Notes under the pieces: model-generated | Told to the model about the DNA's origin: nothing | The model's input: only the letters and a program-made list of their open reading frames with translations | Database searches by the model: none | Program-made: the position numbers and the translations under genes | NCBI RefSeq assembly: GCF_964340395.1 | Contig: NC_135565.1 | Location: 16,871,709 to 16,935,708, forward strand | Origin: Glandiceps talaboti | Taxonomy: Eukaryota > Hemichordata > Enteropneusta > Spengelidae | Length of the DNA stretch: 64,000 bases | Direction: 5' to 3' | Shown: positions 24,494 to 37,180 of the stretch, one piece after another | Numbering within the stretch: position 1 is the stretch's first letter | How the letters are laid out: each line of letters begins with the position of its first letter

Positions 24494-24975
24494 TCTATCA
24501 GAAACCTAATAAGGGTAGTGAGGGCAGGGGTCAGTTAGTGTGCAATATGTTAAAAATGGATTGGTAAACAGAACTTTCTTATTTCAGTTTATTCATTAGA
24601 GCTATCATCAGGGCTCAGTGTGTAACATTTAAAAAAATGGTGAACATAACTCCCAGATTTCAGTCTGTCTATCCGTAGACCCTCCTCCACCCACGATGGT
24701 CAATCAATTAAGGTAGGTCAGGTCAGGAGTTGATGTGTAATGTTTTAAAAATAGATCGGTGAACAAAAGCCAGATTTCATCTATTCTCCATAGCCGTCAT
24801 ACATAGATCAACTCTATTGTGTAATGTTATATAAATGATAATGAATATCAATAAGTTATATGAATTTACTTGATAATTTAGTCCTAGTAATTTACATAAC
24901 AATACTTTCTATTTGTTTTCAAATCACAGCTGTGCTATTAGGTAACTGTAGCCAGAGATCTGCATACATGTACAA

Positions 24976-25118
24976 TACATACATACATACATACATACAT
25001 ACATACATACATACATACATACATACATGCATACATACATACATGCATGCATACATACATACATACATACATACATACATACATACATACATACACACAT
25101 ACACACACACATATACAT
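24976..25118 (+). repeat. (CATA)n microsatellite
   Basis: About 140 bases of CATA with CATG and CACA interruptions. Confidence 0.95.
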
Positions 25119-25246
25119 ATATGACAAAAATTATTACTTTCATACTTAGTAATTGAGAAATCTGAAGTCATTCATCTGATTAATAAATTTCCAAAGTACT
25201 TCTATTACATAGATTTTATATTTCTTCTATCTGTATGCAGGTTGTC

Positions 25247-25320
25247 ATGACGTAGAACGACCAGAGTATATATCATATTCCATATTTTTTGTTGAGCCTG
25301 GCTTGTGCATGGTATAAATT
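25247..25320 (-). mobile_element. Family B element, short fragment
   Basis: Reverse-orientation left end only: CATGACGTAGAACGACC through TTGTGCATGGTATAA. Confidence 0.55.
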
Positions 25321-26524
25321 ATAATACCATATGTTTTTATCATATAATTTAATGAAATTTAAAACTTTAGGAAATTAAGTTGCGATATAATGATCAGAAC
25401 AGTCAACAAATAAATTCTGTCTGCATAAATTTGACATGAACATTTTCATCCTATTCTGTCTTCTGTTAGATATATTGACTCGCTCGTTAAATTCTGTTTT
25501 AAATTTTTTTTACCGTGTTTATTAGTGACTGAGCATACATATAAACTAACCACTTGTCTATTTTTGATAGCCGACTATGTACTTTATATAGTAGTAACCA
25601 ATGATATTACTATAAATGCACACATAATTTTTGGACACATCCTCCTTAAATTGGTTTTATGATTTCCTGTAGAAGTTTACAATTTATAACCACAGTGTGA
25701 CCTAATCTGGGGATGTGATTCATATGTAAATGCATACATTATGGTGTGATAGTCACTTAATATGTGATAATGATATCGTGAGCCATATGGTTCAGAAGCA
25801 GACATGAATAAAGGTAGGCTTTCCTTGACACCTAGATTAATTTGATATTTTTGTCACTTTTTGGTGTTTTTTTTGATTGCTTAGAATCCATGCTTAACTA
25901 TAGGATAACCCAGATAATGGAGGACTTGTATTTCTAACTAAATTTTTGCCATCCTGAGTAATATGTTGTGATGTGGAGTAATTTCGATCAGAGCTATTGT
26001 CAATTAATCAACTCTGAGTTATTTTGCCACCCTGTCAAAAAAAAGAAGAATGTGTCGTATACATATGTTTTTGTATTTAATATGATAAATATGGCTTCTA
26101 GTATTTTAGTAATGACTCGTGTGTAAGATATGACATTCATGCCACGCTATTACAGCTATAACTCATGTCTGTACTACTCTGTGGGTCTGTGCTTGCAAGA
26201 CCGAACGATTTAGGCACTGCCCAGAACTTGTGATTTGAAGTTCAAACAGAGGTCATTAGAGTAGTAAGTAGTTTCTACTTCTGTATATGTAAGAACAATT
26301 GTTGTTTATGTGGTGATATTGTCACTTGTTTGCACTTGATAAAACACCAGACTTTGGAAATGTATGTTTACTGGTGACATAACATTAGGTGGCTGGTCTC
26401 ATAAATCAGCATTAAAAGACTGAGTCACAGTCATTTTAGCACCCTAAACAGCTTAACTACATATGATTGGCAGCAACTACAATCAGGTTGCACAGTGCAA
26501 GATATTGGGCCGTTTAGTACAATC

Positions 26525-26650
26525 AAGGTTTAGAAGGATAGATTTGGGAAGAGAAACCTGGAAAACAAAATAGATCAGGGAAAAGAAACCTGGAAAATAA
26601 GATAGATTTATTTGGGAAGAGAAACCTGCAAAAACAGAACAGATCAGGTT
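26525..26650 (+). repeat. Short diverged tandem triplet
   Basis: GGGAAGAGAAACCTGGAAAA and close variants occur three times, each followed by an AxAxAGAT word. Confidence 0.6.
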
Positions 26651-27318
26651 GAAAGCCAGTTATGACAGTATTTGCTCAGTGTAATAGCATTGCTTTATCT
26701 CTGATAATGACAGTATGCAGTGAGAAATTGATGTACATGTGTACCAACTGAAATGGTACCTGCACATTTCTATTCTTTGCTAGTTGTATAGCCCAACTGT
26801 TCTGAGATACTAGAATACATTATTTCCCTACTTTGACTCATGACATTTATACAAAAATAATGAAATCTAACTGAAAATGCATACCTTTTATAAATATATC
26901 TCATTATCTGTTATATTAACCACAGAATCAAATACTTGAAATGGTAAACATAGCAAAATACTGTTTCTATTGAAATATATAAATTTGAAAATTTTAATAT
27001 TTGTGATTTCAAGAAAGGACATGTAAACCAGCTGTGTATAAACTGTAATATTTTATTAAACCTATTCAAAGATTGAAATGTTTATGATAATAAGCAGATT
27101 GTTACAAGTAGGAACTAATGATATAGTCAATTAATTTCCATTAAATATGATTTTCTCCATTTGTTCCAAGTACATTGTATCATGTCTATTTATCAGGCAT
27201 GAATTATGTAAATTTGAAACCAAAAAATCATAAAGTTAATGGTTGTTGTTATAACTGATGTTTTTCCCCAAAAATCTTATTACACTTGTTACAGATACTT
27301 GTATTCAAAACTATATAT

Positions 27319-27324
<6 letters not shown>

Positions 27325-27392
<68 letters not shown>

Positions 27393-27545
27393 ACACACAC
27401 ACATAAGTACATAATGCATATTACATACATACATGCATGCATGCATGCATGCATGCATGCATGCATGCATACATACATACATACATACATACATACATAC
27501 ATACATACATACATACATACATACAAACATACATACATACATACA
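27325..27545 (+). repeat. Compound (CA)n/(CATG)n/(CATA)n microsatellite
   Basis: (CA)n runs, then about eight CATG units, then CATA units. The CATG section is self-complementary. Frames on both strands derive from it. Confidence 0.95.
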
Positions 27546-27964
27546 TTATGCAAATGCACTGACAGCCCCATACATACAAATGTAGATGTATGCACAGATG
27601 CACAAATCATACATACATGCACACACACAAGCCCATTTTAAACACGAATGCATACGAGTAAAATGTACCATACATCGAACATTAATAATACACACACACC
27701 AAACAACTTTACAATACAGACTTGTGACAGAGGCTGAAAATTGACATCTAGGGATTCAAATGAAATCATTAATAGCTCATTATCTCATTAGCTATTTCCT
27801 TTATCATATACACTAGATACTATCTATGTAGGTAATGAGATTTCAGTGGGTACACAAATAGCATAGTAGGAACTGATCAAAATAGAATCATGATGGCTTG
27901 ATAAATGATAATGACAATGTGTGTGGATGTGTTTCTATTAGAAGAAGGAACACTTAGATGTTTA

Positions 27965-28033
27965 TTCCCCAATATTTTTCTTCGTTTAAACCAAGGAAAA
28001 TATGAATGACATAAGGGGCCTTTGTCCACTACA
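27965..28033 (+). mobile_element. Family B hairpin arm fragment
   Basis: TCCCCAATATTTTTCTTC followed by GACATAAGGGGCC matches one arm of the family B hairpin. The second arm is not found next to it. Confidence 0.5.
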
Positions 28034-28059
28034 AGCTGCTAGATGGGTAATATGAAAAC

Positions 28060-28290
28060 CATCTCTAGATGAGTGTGATATCATGACACTCAGTACATGA
28101 TTATGTGGTACAAACGTCTAGTATTGCGCTGTAGTGTTATGAGAACCCTCTCTAGGTACGTGTTACAAAATGACACTCAGCACACAATTATGAGGCGCAA
28201 ACGTCCAGTATTGGGTTGTAGTATATTATGAGACCGCAATCTAGATGTGTTACCTTTCATGACACCCATTGCACCCATGAAGGACAAGAA
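28060..28290 (+). repeat. Diverged tandem repeat, ~90 bp x 2.5
   Basis: ATGACACTCAGTACA and ATGACACTCAGCACA begin equivalent segments, each followed by AAACGTC-AGTATTG and a GAGA-C-TCTAG word. Confidence 0.6.
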
Positions 28291-28477
28291 TGTTGTAGAT
28301 TTACATGTATGACTGATAGGGGTTACATGTTATAGTAAAGTTTCTCTGGAGACGTAACACAAACTAATGGGTACCTAATGTAATACATGTTGTTAGATAT
28401 CTACTTATGTGTGGCATATAGGAATGTTTATCAATATGACTGATTTCATCCAACACATCAATTATAACTGTCAACAT

Positions 28478-28656
<179 letters not shown>

Positions 28657-29054
28657 GAATTTGGTGTCTACTAATACTAGTTTCATTATACATTCAGTGT
28701 TTATGAGGAAGAACATTTGAGAATTGTAAAAATAAAAAATTTTCTTAATGCAAGTCACAATTTGAAGCAAATACTAAGTGCAACCGTCTTTATTACGTAA
28801 CAGTGAATTAGTGAAGTTGCTTTACTAGATAATAGATTATTAGTAAATGTGATTAAAAATTGAAACTGCAGTGATTGTGCAGCCAGCAAGTAGTAGAACT
28901 TGGCTTGTAGTAATATTGAATAACTCTGTTCAAATATAAACGCCAAAGTCACTTCATCAAATTAATGCTGGCATATAATATATGGCTATATACAATTTTC
29001 CCTCTGGGTGATTCACTACATACATCAGGAAGTGTAATATAAATTACTCCTCAT

Positions 29055-29221
29055 CAGTGTTTTATTTAAGGGTGGTAAGTAGGTAAAATCTACCGGGGTT
29101 CCCACATCATTTTACCGGGGTTCCCCACCTAAACTATGATACATTGCATGGGAAGCACTACCAGTTTTACCTCTTTCCCCCTTTCTGTTACCGGGGTTCC
29201 CAAACCTTAGCAAAAACACTG
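29055..29221 (+). mobile_element. MITE family D, copy 2, 5-bp target duplication
   Basis: Ends AGCAAAAACACTG, the inverse of the family's other terminus, and is flanked by CTCAT on both sides (29050-29054 and 29222-29226). Carries GGTAAGTAGGTAAAATCTAC and TTACCGGGGTTCCC. Confidence 0.78.
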
Positions 29222-29428
29222 CTCATGTTAGCCAAGTTGAACATGTTACAACAAGACTATGGGATTTATATAATACAATCTTATTATTTCCTTTCATTGT
29301 TTGTCTCGTCTACAAATTCATTCTGTAGTACTCAAGATATGATTCAAACACTCAAAACATCCAAAGTTGCCATTATTCTTCCTAATTGTTCATAAAATTA
29401 TGCTTTATAAGAATATATAATAATAGTA

Positions 29429-29455
29429 TTCCGCAATATTTTTCTTCATTCAGCA
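29429..29455 (+). mobile_element. Family B hairpin fragment (short)
   Basis: CGCAATATTTTTCTTCATTC matches the outer hairpin arm of family B, then diverges. Confidence 0.35.
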
Positions 29456-29526
29456 GCATATAATTGAGGATAGTTTTATTCTGGCACTTAATATATATTC
29501 AAAACTTTTTCCTTCTGTATGTTCAG

Positions 29527-29760
29527 CTATCAACAGTTTTATGGAATGCTCTCCCTCTCCAAATTCATCATTGTAGTAATTTGAATGTTTTTTAAATGTA
29601 TGCTGAAAACACATTCCTTTTAATCTTGCTGCCTTTTAAATGTAGTTTTTAGTTTTTGCACTTTTTATGATTGTTTTGAATTTTAAGCGGCTCTGATCAC
29701 TGCCTCTGTGGATTGTAGCCACTATATAAATTGTTATTATTATTATATTATTATTATTAA
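29527..29760 (+). mobile_element. 5'-truncated LINE: pol C-terminus plus 3' tail
   Basis: One frame from 29536 reads VLWNALPLQIHHCSNLNVF, resembling the conserved WNxLPxxI-S-F region near the end of CR1/L2/Jockey-type reverse transcriptase ORFs. A stop interrupts it and the match continues in poor form. A 3' tail follows: CACTATATAAATTGTTATT and (ATT)n. This is a dead fragment. Confidence 0.6.
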
Positions 29761-29787
29761 GTACTGTAGTGTTATCTATAGTCTAGC

Positions 29788-29843
29788 TGCAACCAACCAA
29801 CCAACCAACCAACCAACCAACCAACCAACCAACCAACCAACCG
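29788..29843 (+). repeat. (CCAA)n microsatellite
   Basis: About 13 CCAA units, ending at CCGACAGG. Confidence 0.95.
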
Positions 29844-30640
29844 ACAGGCTTTCTTTTGATATTATAGGACCGAAGGTGCAGATCTGAGGTCTGTTCTCTA
29901 GCAAGTAAATAAACAACCTCAACTCACCAAATGATTAGGTTACGTCATTAATTTAATGTTACATATGGTGTTCTGGTGAACATGTCCTTTTTCTGCTGTA
30001 ATTCAGCTACTCAGAATAATGGAACAGTTCTATTTGAACCATCGATTTACAGACATATGTTTTTAGTCAGTTTTGGAGCGAGACATTAACAGTGAATAAT
30101 GAAATGACAGTGTGATCAAGTTCTCCATGTAGATGGATTGAAACGTCACATTCGTTTCCAATTTATCATTCAAAAGCAACTATATTGTACAGTCCTATTT
30201 ATCCTTGGAACCTTGAACAATATATTCTCCATTATTCTATGTACAGGTTTGATCGATATTAGAACAGACAAAATTAGCATTAAATAAAATCTGAAAAAGT
30301 TCAAATTCCGGGGCACAATATTAATCAGAGAAAAGCGAATAATCAAGTATCCTTAATTTCACATATGATATTTTGAATTTGTATAGAAGATGATAAGTCC
30401 CCAGGAAGCAGACTGTCTAGATCATTAAAATTGTATTGAATAGCCAAAAGCATATACATGTATGTGAATAAATCATTAGTACGTAAAAATATGGTAAGAT
30501 AAATTGTTTATATACTAGGCTGATTTCTTCTTTTTATGAAAGTAATGACGTGAAATTTCGTGGCCATGGTATTTTGTTTGTTAAGTCGTGACAGCTGTAG
30601 TTAACATAATATTCATGGTCATGAGTGCTTACTTTCTTTA

Positions 30641-32160
30641 CAGATAACTAACACAGATAACTAACACAGATAACTAGCACAGATAACTAAACACAGATAA
30701 CTAACACAGATAACTAACACAGATAACTAACACAGATAACTAGCACAGATAACTAAACACAGATAACTAACACAGATAACTAACACAGATAACTAAACAC
30801 AGATAACTAAACACAGATAACTAACACAGATAACTAAACACAGATAACTAACACAGATAACTAACACAGATAACTAAACACAGATAACTAACACAGATAA
30901 CTAACACAGATAACTAACACAGATAACTAGCACAGATAACTAAACACAGATAACTAACACAGATAACTAACACAGATAACTAAACACAGATAACTAAACA
31001 CAGATAACTAACACAGATAACTAAACACAGATAACTAACACAGATAACTAACACAGATAACTAACACAGATAACTAACACAGATAACTAACACAGATAAC
31101 TAAACACAGATAACTAAACACAGATAACTAACACAGATAACTAACACAGATAACTAAACACAGATAACTAACACAGATAACTAACACAGATAACTAACAC
31201 AGATAACTAAACACAGATAACTAAACAGATAACTAACACAGATAACTAACACAGATAACTAACACAGATAACTAACACAGATAACTAAACACAGATAACT
31301 AACACAGATAACTAACACAGATAACTAACACAGATAACTAACACAGATAACTAAACACAGATAACTAACACAGATAACTAACACAGATAACTAACACAGA
31401 TAACTAAACCCAGATAACTAACACAGATAACTAACACAGATAACTAAACACAGATAACTAACACAGATAACTAACACAGATAACTAACACAGATAACTAA
31501 ACACAGATAACTAACACAGATAACTAACACAGATAACTAAACACAGATAACTAAGTTACAGATAACTAAACACAGATAACTAACACAGATAACTAAACAC
31601 AGATAACTAACACAGATAACTAAGTTACAGATAACTAACACAGATAACTAATACAGATAACTAAACACAGATAACTAACACAGATAACTAAACACAGATA
31701 ACTAACACAGATAACTAAACACAGATAACTAAACAGATAACTAGCACAGATAACTAACAGAGATAACTAACAGAGATAACTAACACAGATAACTAACACA
31801 GATAACTAAACACAGATAACTAACACAGATAACTAAACACAGATAACTAACACAGATAACTAACACAGATAACTAACACAGATAACTAACACAGATAACT
31901 AGCACAGATAACTAGCACAGATAACTAGCACAGATAACTAGCACAGTTAACTAACACAGATAACTAAACATAGATAACTAACACAGATAACTAAACACAG
32001 ATAACTAACACAGATAACTAATAAACACAGATAACTAATAAACACAGATAACTAAACACAGATAACTAACACAGATAACTAACACAGATAACTAAACACA
32101 GATAACTAAACACAGATAACTAACACAGATAACTAACACAGATAACTAACACAGATAACT
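30641..32160 (+). repeat. 13/14-bp minisatellite, ~1.5 kb, AGATAA in every unit
   Basis: The unit is CACAGATAACTAA (13 bp) with a 14-bp variant carrying one extra A, plus rare GTTACAGATAACTAA and AGAGATAACTAA variants. From the length I estimate about 110 units. Short and long units alternate in recurring higher-order patterns. Every unit contains AGATAA, a WGATAR match. The sequence has frequent stop codons and is not coding. Confidence 0.97.
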
Positions 32161-32171
32161 AGTTATCTGTG
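32150..32171. repeat. Perfect 22-bp palindrome closing the GATA-type array
   Basis: CACAGATAACT is followed immediately by its reverse complement AGTTATCTGTG. The array thus ends with one unit in the opposite orientation, marking an inversion or hairpin point exactly at the array edge. Confidence 0.9.
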
Positions 32172-32261
32172 CATAAAATGATCATATATATCATGTTCTT
32201 TTCTGTTATTGCATAAGCGCAACCGATTCCCATGAGGCCATGCATGTCGATGGCAAACACT

Positions 32262-32700
32262 TCCACTGAACAATGAATGAGAAGCAAGTTTCTTGGCAAT
32301 TACATGTAATTTATGTGATGTAAAACCATAAGATGATTCTTCAAAATCCAAGTTTTATGAAAATTCTTCATTTCCGGGAGTGGTGTTCTCCTTATAGAAT
32401 ATGTAACCTTCACTGAACAATGAATGAAGAACAAGTGTCAACGTTATCGCGGTAATAATATGAAATGTGAATTATGTGACTTTCAAGAACCCAAAATTTA
32501 AGACTGTGCCTTTATTTCCTCATGTGGCATTCTCATTAACAAATATCTAACCTTCCGTGAACAATGAATGTGGAACAAGTTTCAGCTCTGTAATCATGTA
32601 CATTGTGTAATTCAAATGATATGAAGTCATGAAATGAATCTCCAGAACCCAAAATGTAAGAAAATCCCTTTATTTCCTGAAATGGCATTACCTTTTAATT
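32262..32700 (+). repeat. Degenerate tandem repeat, ~147 bp x 3
   Basis: CACTGAACAATGAATGA, CACTGAACAATGAATGAAG and CGTGAACAATGAATGTGG begin successive units at about 32266, 32411 and 32558. Each also contains GAACCCAAAAT or an equivalent and CTTTATTTCC or an equivalent. Confidence 0.75.
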
Positions 32701-33344
32701 GAGAGAAGATGATTTATTGTGTTAGTCTTAACAGGAGTAATATTGGCTTAGTTGATGACTGATCTGACCATTTCGCGTACCTGACCCCCAGGTAAAAACT
32801 ATCCATTTGATGGCGTAATTACCGATTCTGTGTGTCTAATAAATGGATTTCAGCATTCACTAGACGTTTATTGCTTTTTGTCTACAAAGTAACATGGCAT
32901 GATAGTTTACCCCTAAAGCTAACTTACTCAGATTCTACTGACAGTACTCTGTTGATACACGATATGCATGATGAAGTTGGAATTGCCAAAAGCCTCTTGC
33001 GAGTGTGATTTCATTTTATCACCATTCTCAAGATGATTGGAAAGCCATACTAGCAGTAATACTAGCAAGGATTTCTAACTTAATGATAATAACACCCATG
33101 GAAAAAAACTGCCGACAACTGTCTGTTTATTAGATGTGCTCTGTATTTTGATAGCTTTGGAGGCTTTGTATGGCTGCATTAGATCTTTGAAGTAGGGAAA
33201 TGAACTGATACTCAATTGCCTTTACCCAGGGAAAGGAAAAGAATATGTAGAATCAGAGAAGTCTGGAACAGTAGGAGATTTTGAATGACACAGTGACAGG
33301 TGTGTTTCATGCATCTCCTAGTTTATAGCATAGGAGGCAGGTAC

Positions 33345-33512
33345 AGTGTGTCCTCTTAGCCGATTTGATGCACCTCTGACACCCACGATTTCTAATGACG
33401 CACGGAAATTTGGTGTCCCCTATCTCTTACTATGTGGTGAATCACAAGAAATGCCAGTCTGTATCATACTGACCCACAACAACAAAATTCGGCTATCATA
33501 AGAGGGCACACT
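33345..33512 (-). mobile_element. MITE family C, copy 1 (~170 bp)
   Basis: Ends AGTGTGTCCTCTTA and TAAGAGGGCACACT are inverted repeats. Interior includes ACTATGTGGTGAATCACAAG and CACAACAACAAAATT. Confidence 0.75.
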
Positions 33513-33515
33513 GGG

Positions 33516-34170
33516 CAGGTAGATGTTTTAAAAAAGCAGGCAGGAGATTTTGACTGTTCTTTATAGCTTTCAGTTTATGGCAGGCACATAATATTAATAA
33601 ACTAGAGAGCAGGAAATTTCAACCGTGTTCTTCAATGTATGTGACAGTTTATGACAGGCACTTCGATAAGATAAAGGGGATGAAATTTCAAAATTTTAAC
33701 GAACTTGAAGAGCGACAGGTAGATGTTTTAAAAAAAGCAACAGATTTCAACTGTTCTCCTGATTTCTCTTAGTTTATGGCAGGCGTATAATAAACTAGAG
33801 AGCAGGAAATCTCACCGGAGCTCTTCACACATCTCTCTCACTGTTCATGACAAGCATCTCAATAAGATGATAAAAGTGGATGAAATTAAAAAAAATAAAT
33901 CGAAAAGAACATGCAGTGTGACAGGTAGGTGTTTTTAAAAAGCAGATATCAACTGTTATTCATATATCTCAGTTTATGACTGGTGCGTGATAATCGAGCG
34001 AGCAGGAAATCTCGCCGGAGTTCTTATATCATATCTCTGACAGTTTATGGCAAGCACTCCGATAAGATAAAAAGGATGAAATTTCAAAAATTTAAAAGAA
34101 CTTGAAGGGCAGCAGGTAGATGTTTAAAAAAAAGCAGCAGATTTCAATTGTTCTTCATATATATCTTTTA
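33516..34170 (+). repeat. Degenerate tandem repeat, ~200 bp x 3.3
   Basis: CAGGTAGATGTTTTAAAAAA recurs near 33517, 33716, 33924 (diverged) and 34114. Each is followed by a CAGTTTATGGCAGG word and an AGAGAGCAGGAAAT word or equivalent. Confidence 0.8.
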
Positions 34171-34385
34171 GTTTATGGCAAGGTTGACTATTAGGGATTC
34201 TCTTGCAATGTAGAATTCTAAAAGCCAAGACACTCCGTAATGAGATTTCAAAAAGTCCTTGCTGAGAACGAAATTGAAGTAAAGTAAATTGAGTGGTGTT
34301 TAGTGAAAGTTTATTTCATTCATAATTCCACAGACATAAAACTCATGAATTTGAATTAAAGAATCCCATTAAATTGCAATCAAAA

Positions 34386-34584
34386 AGTGTAAAATGTTTG
34401 TTATTGTACATACAATAACAAACTTTTTACACTTTTTGCATCTTTTTGCAATGTATTGAGTTATGAACATGGACTTGGTATATGTTATTTCACATTATTT
34501 TTTCAAGTAGAAAAAAACATAGTGAAGTTGTTTTATCAAATAAAAATCCAAAATAAATACCAAATTCTCATCCATATGGCCACT
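34386..34584 (+). mobile_element. TTAA foldback MITE, truncated second copy
   Basis: Matches the right half of the element at 829-1197 and ends CATCCATATGGCCACT followed by TTAA at 34585-34588. Its left part is a short palindrome around TTATTGTACATACAATAA rather than the full left arm, so it is a deletion derivative. Confidence 0.65.
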
Positions 34585-34605
34585 TTAACAGTTTAGCTAA
34601 TAAAA

Positions 34606-34794
34606 TTGAACATCTTGTACTGTCTGTGTAAGATTAGTCTGGATGACCAGACTGTACATGTGGTTTCTAACAGTACACCACAACACACAACACAGTCTGG
34701 TCATATTGCCTCAATCAGCACACATTCCTGTGCTCCCTCCTACAGCGTTCATAAACATGATTATGTTGTTGCGTCCCCACATGATTTAGTTTAA
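34606..34794 (+). other. Unassigned open frame, doubtful exon
   Basis: A 62-codon frame with less AT-rich composition than the flanks, containing two CAGTCTGG / CCAGACTG words that could pair. No convincing acceptor precedes it. It might be a terminal exon of another isoform, but chance is more likely. Confidence 0.12.
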
Positions 34795-34989
34795 AAGGAC
34801 TGGAGGTGGAGTCCTGGTTGGACATTGGAAATTGTACCAATTGTACCAATTGAATATTTAATGAGCGGTGATGACATTCCGTTATTACTAGTTATAAGTG
34901 AAATGCGCTTTTAGTGCTTTGCTCAGTGTGGGGTTGAACCATAATTAACACCTTTTGCCTGGGTCTTGACTATTCTGTGTGAGTGAAGG

Positions 34990-35026
34990 TATTAATCGTA
35001 ACGATACTGTATAGGAACTAGACTAG
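34990..35026 (-). mobile_element. GTCTAGTTCC family, solo end
   Basis: AACGATACTGTATAGGAACT followed by AGACTAG matches the terminus of the foldback at 41893-42255. Confidence 0.5.
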
Positions 35027-35094
35027 TATAAGATTGACATGGACCTCAGGTTGGTTCAAAGATATATACTACATACATCCATGTACTTGCTAAT

Positions 35095-35310
35095 ATGCAT
35101 GTTGTGTGTAAATGTAAAGGGTTACATACCCTACTTTTAAGGGGCAGACATAGGGATATAAATGCATGCTATATTGTGCTGTATAAATGTTAGGGGTCAC
35201 ATACCCTACTCATAAGGGCCATCCACATTATCAAAATACAGGCTATGTATTGTGCTGTATAAATGTGAGGGGTCAAATACCCTACTCATAAGGGACATCC
35301 ACATTCATAT
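35095..35310 (+). repeat. Tandem repeat, ~75 bp x 3
   Basis: GGGTTACATACCCTACT, GGGGTCACATACCCTACT and GGGGTCAAATACCCTACT occur at about 35118, 35194 and 35270; each is followed by AAGGG and a CAxxCA-CACAT word. Confidence 0.8.
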
Positions 35311-35312
35311 TA

Positions 35313-35344
35313 TCAAAATTTGGCTATCATTAGAGGGCACACTG
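35313..35344 (-). mobile_element. MITE family C, solo end
   Basis: Only the terminus ATTTGGCTATCATTAGAGGG plus CACACT is present, 49 bases before a full-length copy in the opposite orientation. Confidence 0.6.
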
Positions 35345-35392
35345 CAGACCACATATAATACCTGGTACATGATAATGATGTAAAACTCTGGC

Positions 35393-35561
35393 AGTGTGCC
35401 CTCTAATGATATCCAAATTTTGTTGTTGTGGGTCAAAATGAGAAAAACTGGCATTTCTTGTGAGTCACCACATAGTAAGAGATAGGGGAACACCAAATTT
35501 TGGTACGTCACTAGAAATTGTGTGCGTCAGTGGCACGTCAAATTGGTTTAGAGGGCACACT
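35393..35561 (+). mobile_element. MITE family C, full-length copy (169 bp)
   Basis: AGTGTGCCCTCTAA at the left and a TTTAGAGGGCACACT right end form inverted termini. Interior: ATTTTGTTGTTGTGGGTCAA, GAGTCACCACATAGTAAGAG, GAAATTGTGTGCGTCAGTGG. No clear target-site duplication. Confidence 0.8.
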
Positions 35562-36361
35562 GACCCCCCAGGTGTATACATGCAGTACCAAGGTATATAA
35601 TAATCATGATACAAAATGTAAATTGTACAATACAGAAAAGTAGTTTTATGAGGCACTGATTTTATGTATCTCACCTAACATGTACATTGTACAGCTGAGC
35701 TCAAAATTAACATTAGTCTAGCATCCACAGACTACTAATTCTTCTCATGAGGCTACTATTATTTGCAACCGATAGCCTAGGTTGCTGCTGATTATTAATC
35801 AGAGATGATTTAGAAGATGATGATTTAGAAGAAAGATGATTTTTTAATTAGTATTTTAATAACACACACATTCCAGTGGGATCCTCTGTTTTCAGGTCGG
35901 GAATATGGGAATACTGGTTACCATTCCTGGGCTACCAATTTTGGGAAGAAGTAGCCCACTGGCACCACCTACAAAAAAGTTCATTTTCAACCCCTGCACA
36001 TCATGTATTTATTGTACCAGAAGATGATTCACCTTTATACATTTAATTTCAATATCATCTGTACGTTTTCCTCTTCAACAGCTCTTGTGCTGTTGTATTA
36101 AGTTTGGATGACTAACTTGACTATATGCTTTCAGGTTATTCACACCTGATATCTAGATAATGCTTTTTCTCAGCCGACTCGTATAATATAAAGGTGTTAT
36201 TTGTGACGTCGACGTCATACACTTTGTCTTGAATTTCATACATCTTTACCAGATGGTTTTAATCTTGTCTACTAGGATTATCACTCGCAGAATTTTTAAC
36301 TTTGTCAGATATATAATATCATATCCTCTGGGATTTTGTCAGACTCCGCCTTCTCCATCTG

Positions 36362-36858
36362 CCCTGGACTACTGCAAATTTGGTACTCTAGATACAATGT
36401 TTAGTAGTTTCTGTGCCATGGACTACTGCTAATTTGGTGTAGATACAATCTTTAGCAGTCTATGTGTCCTGGACTACTGCTAATTTGGTGTAGATACAAT
36501 CTTTAGCAGTTTATGTGCCATGGACTACTGCTAATTTGGTAGTCTAGATACAATGTTTAGTAGTCTATGTGTCCTGGACTACTGCTAATTTGGTAGTCTA
36601 GATACAATCTTTAGCAGTTTATGTGCCATGGACTACTGCTAATTTGGTAGTCTAGATACAATGTTTAGTAGTCTATGTGTCCTGGACTACTGCTAATTTG
36701 GTAGTCTAGATACAATCTTTAGCAGTTTATGTGCCATGGACTACTGCTAATTTGGTAGTCTAGATATGATGTTTAGTAGTCTGTGTCCCGGACTACTGCT
36801 AATCAATAGTGTAGATACAATGTTTTTTAGCCTATGTGTCCTGGACTACATGTAATTT
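36362..36858 (+). repeat. Minisatellite, ~52-62 bp with dimeric higher-order pattern
   Basis: GGACTACTGCTAATTTGGTA units recur about nine times. Alternating units carry ATGTTTAGTAGTCTATGTGT or ATCTTTAGCAGTTTATGTGC, so the array is built of A-B dimers of about 120 bp. Confidence 0.88.
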
Positions 36859-36872
36859 CTAGCCAGGTATAT

Positions 36873-37133
36873 TCATAATATCATAACTACATGTAGGCAA
36901 AGCCCATGCATAAGTTCGCACAGGGTAGATTCATTTGTGTACGGCTTTCTCACAATGATATCGTAGATTCTCTGCATGGAGAATGTGCATAGTATGTAGA
37001 ATGTGCATGTGTAGTCATTGCGCCGCAATGCATCCTTCGGTAAAACCACCAAAAAACATTGCTTAGTGTATACAACATGTAGATTAATGTGCATGCGTAC
37101 TAGTCATTAAGCTGCTTCATGAGCTGTGAATTA
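36873..37133 (-). repeat. Dispersed ~260-bp repeat, copy 2
   Basis: Reverse-orientation relative of 7990-8252, matching from the GAAGCxGCTTCAT-like left end to the TAGTTATGATATTAT right end. It lies directly after the 36362-36858 minisatellite. Confidence 0.65.
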
Positions 37134-37180
37134 AACCTTTGAGGTTGATAGTAGTCTGTAGTAAAATAACGATCATTCAA

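Noticed and set aside
23944-24567. Open frames of 137-203 codons on both strands, as a repetitive protein gene
   Set aside because: They are read from the 24-bp minisatellite, whose period is divisible by three; several frames are open equally, and there is no splice, start or codon-bias support.
30641-32160. CRISPR-like array
   Set aside because: Units are contiguous with no spacers and the sequence context is eukaryotic.
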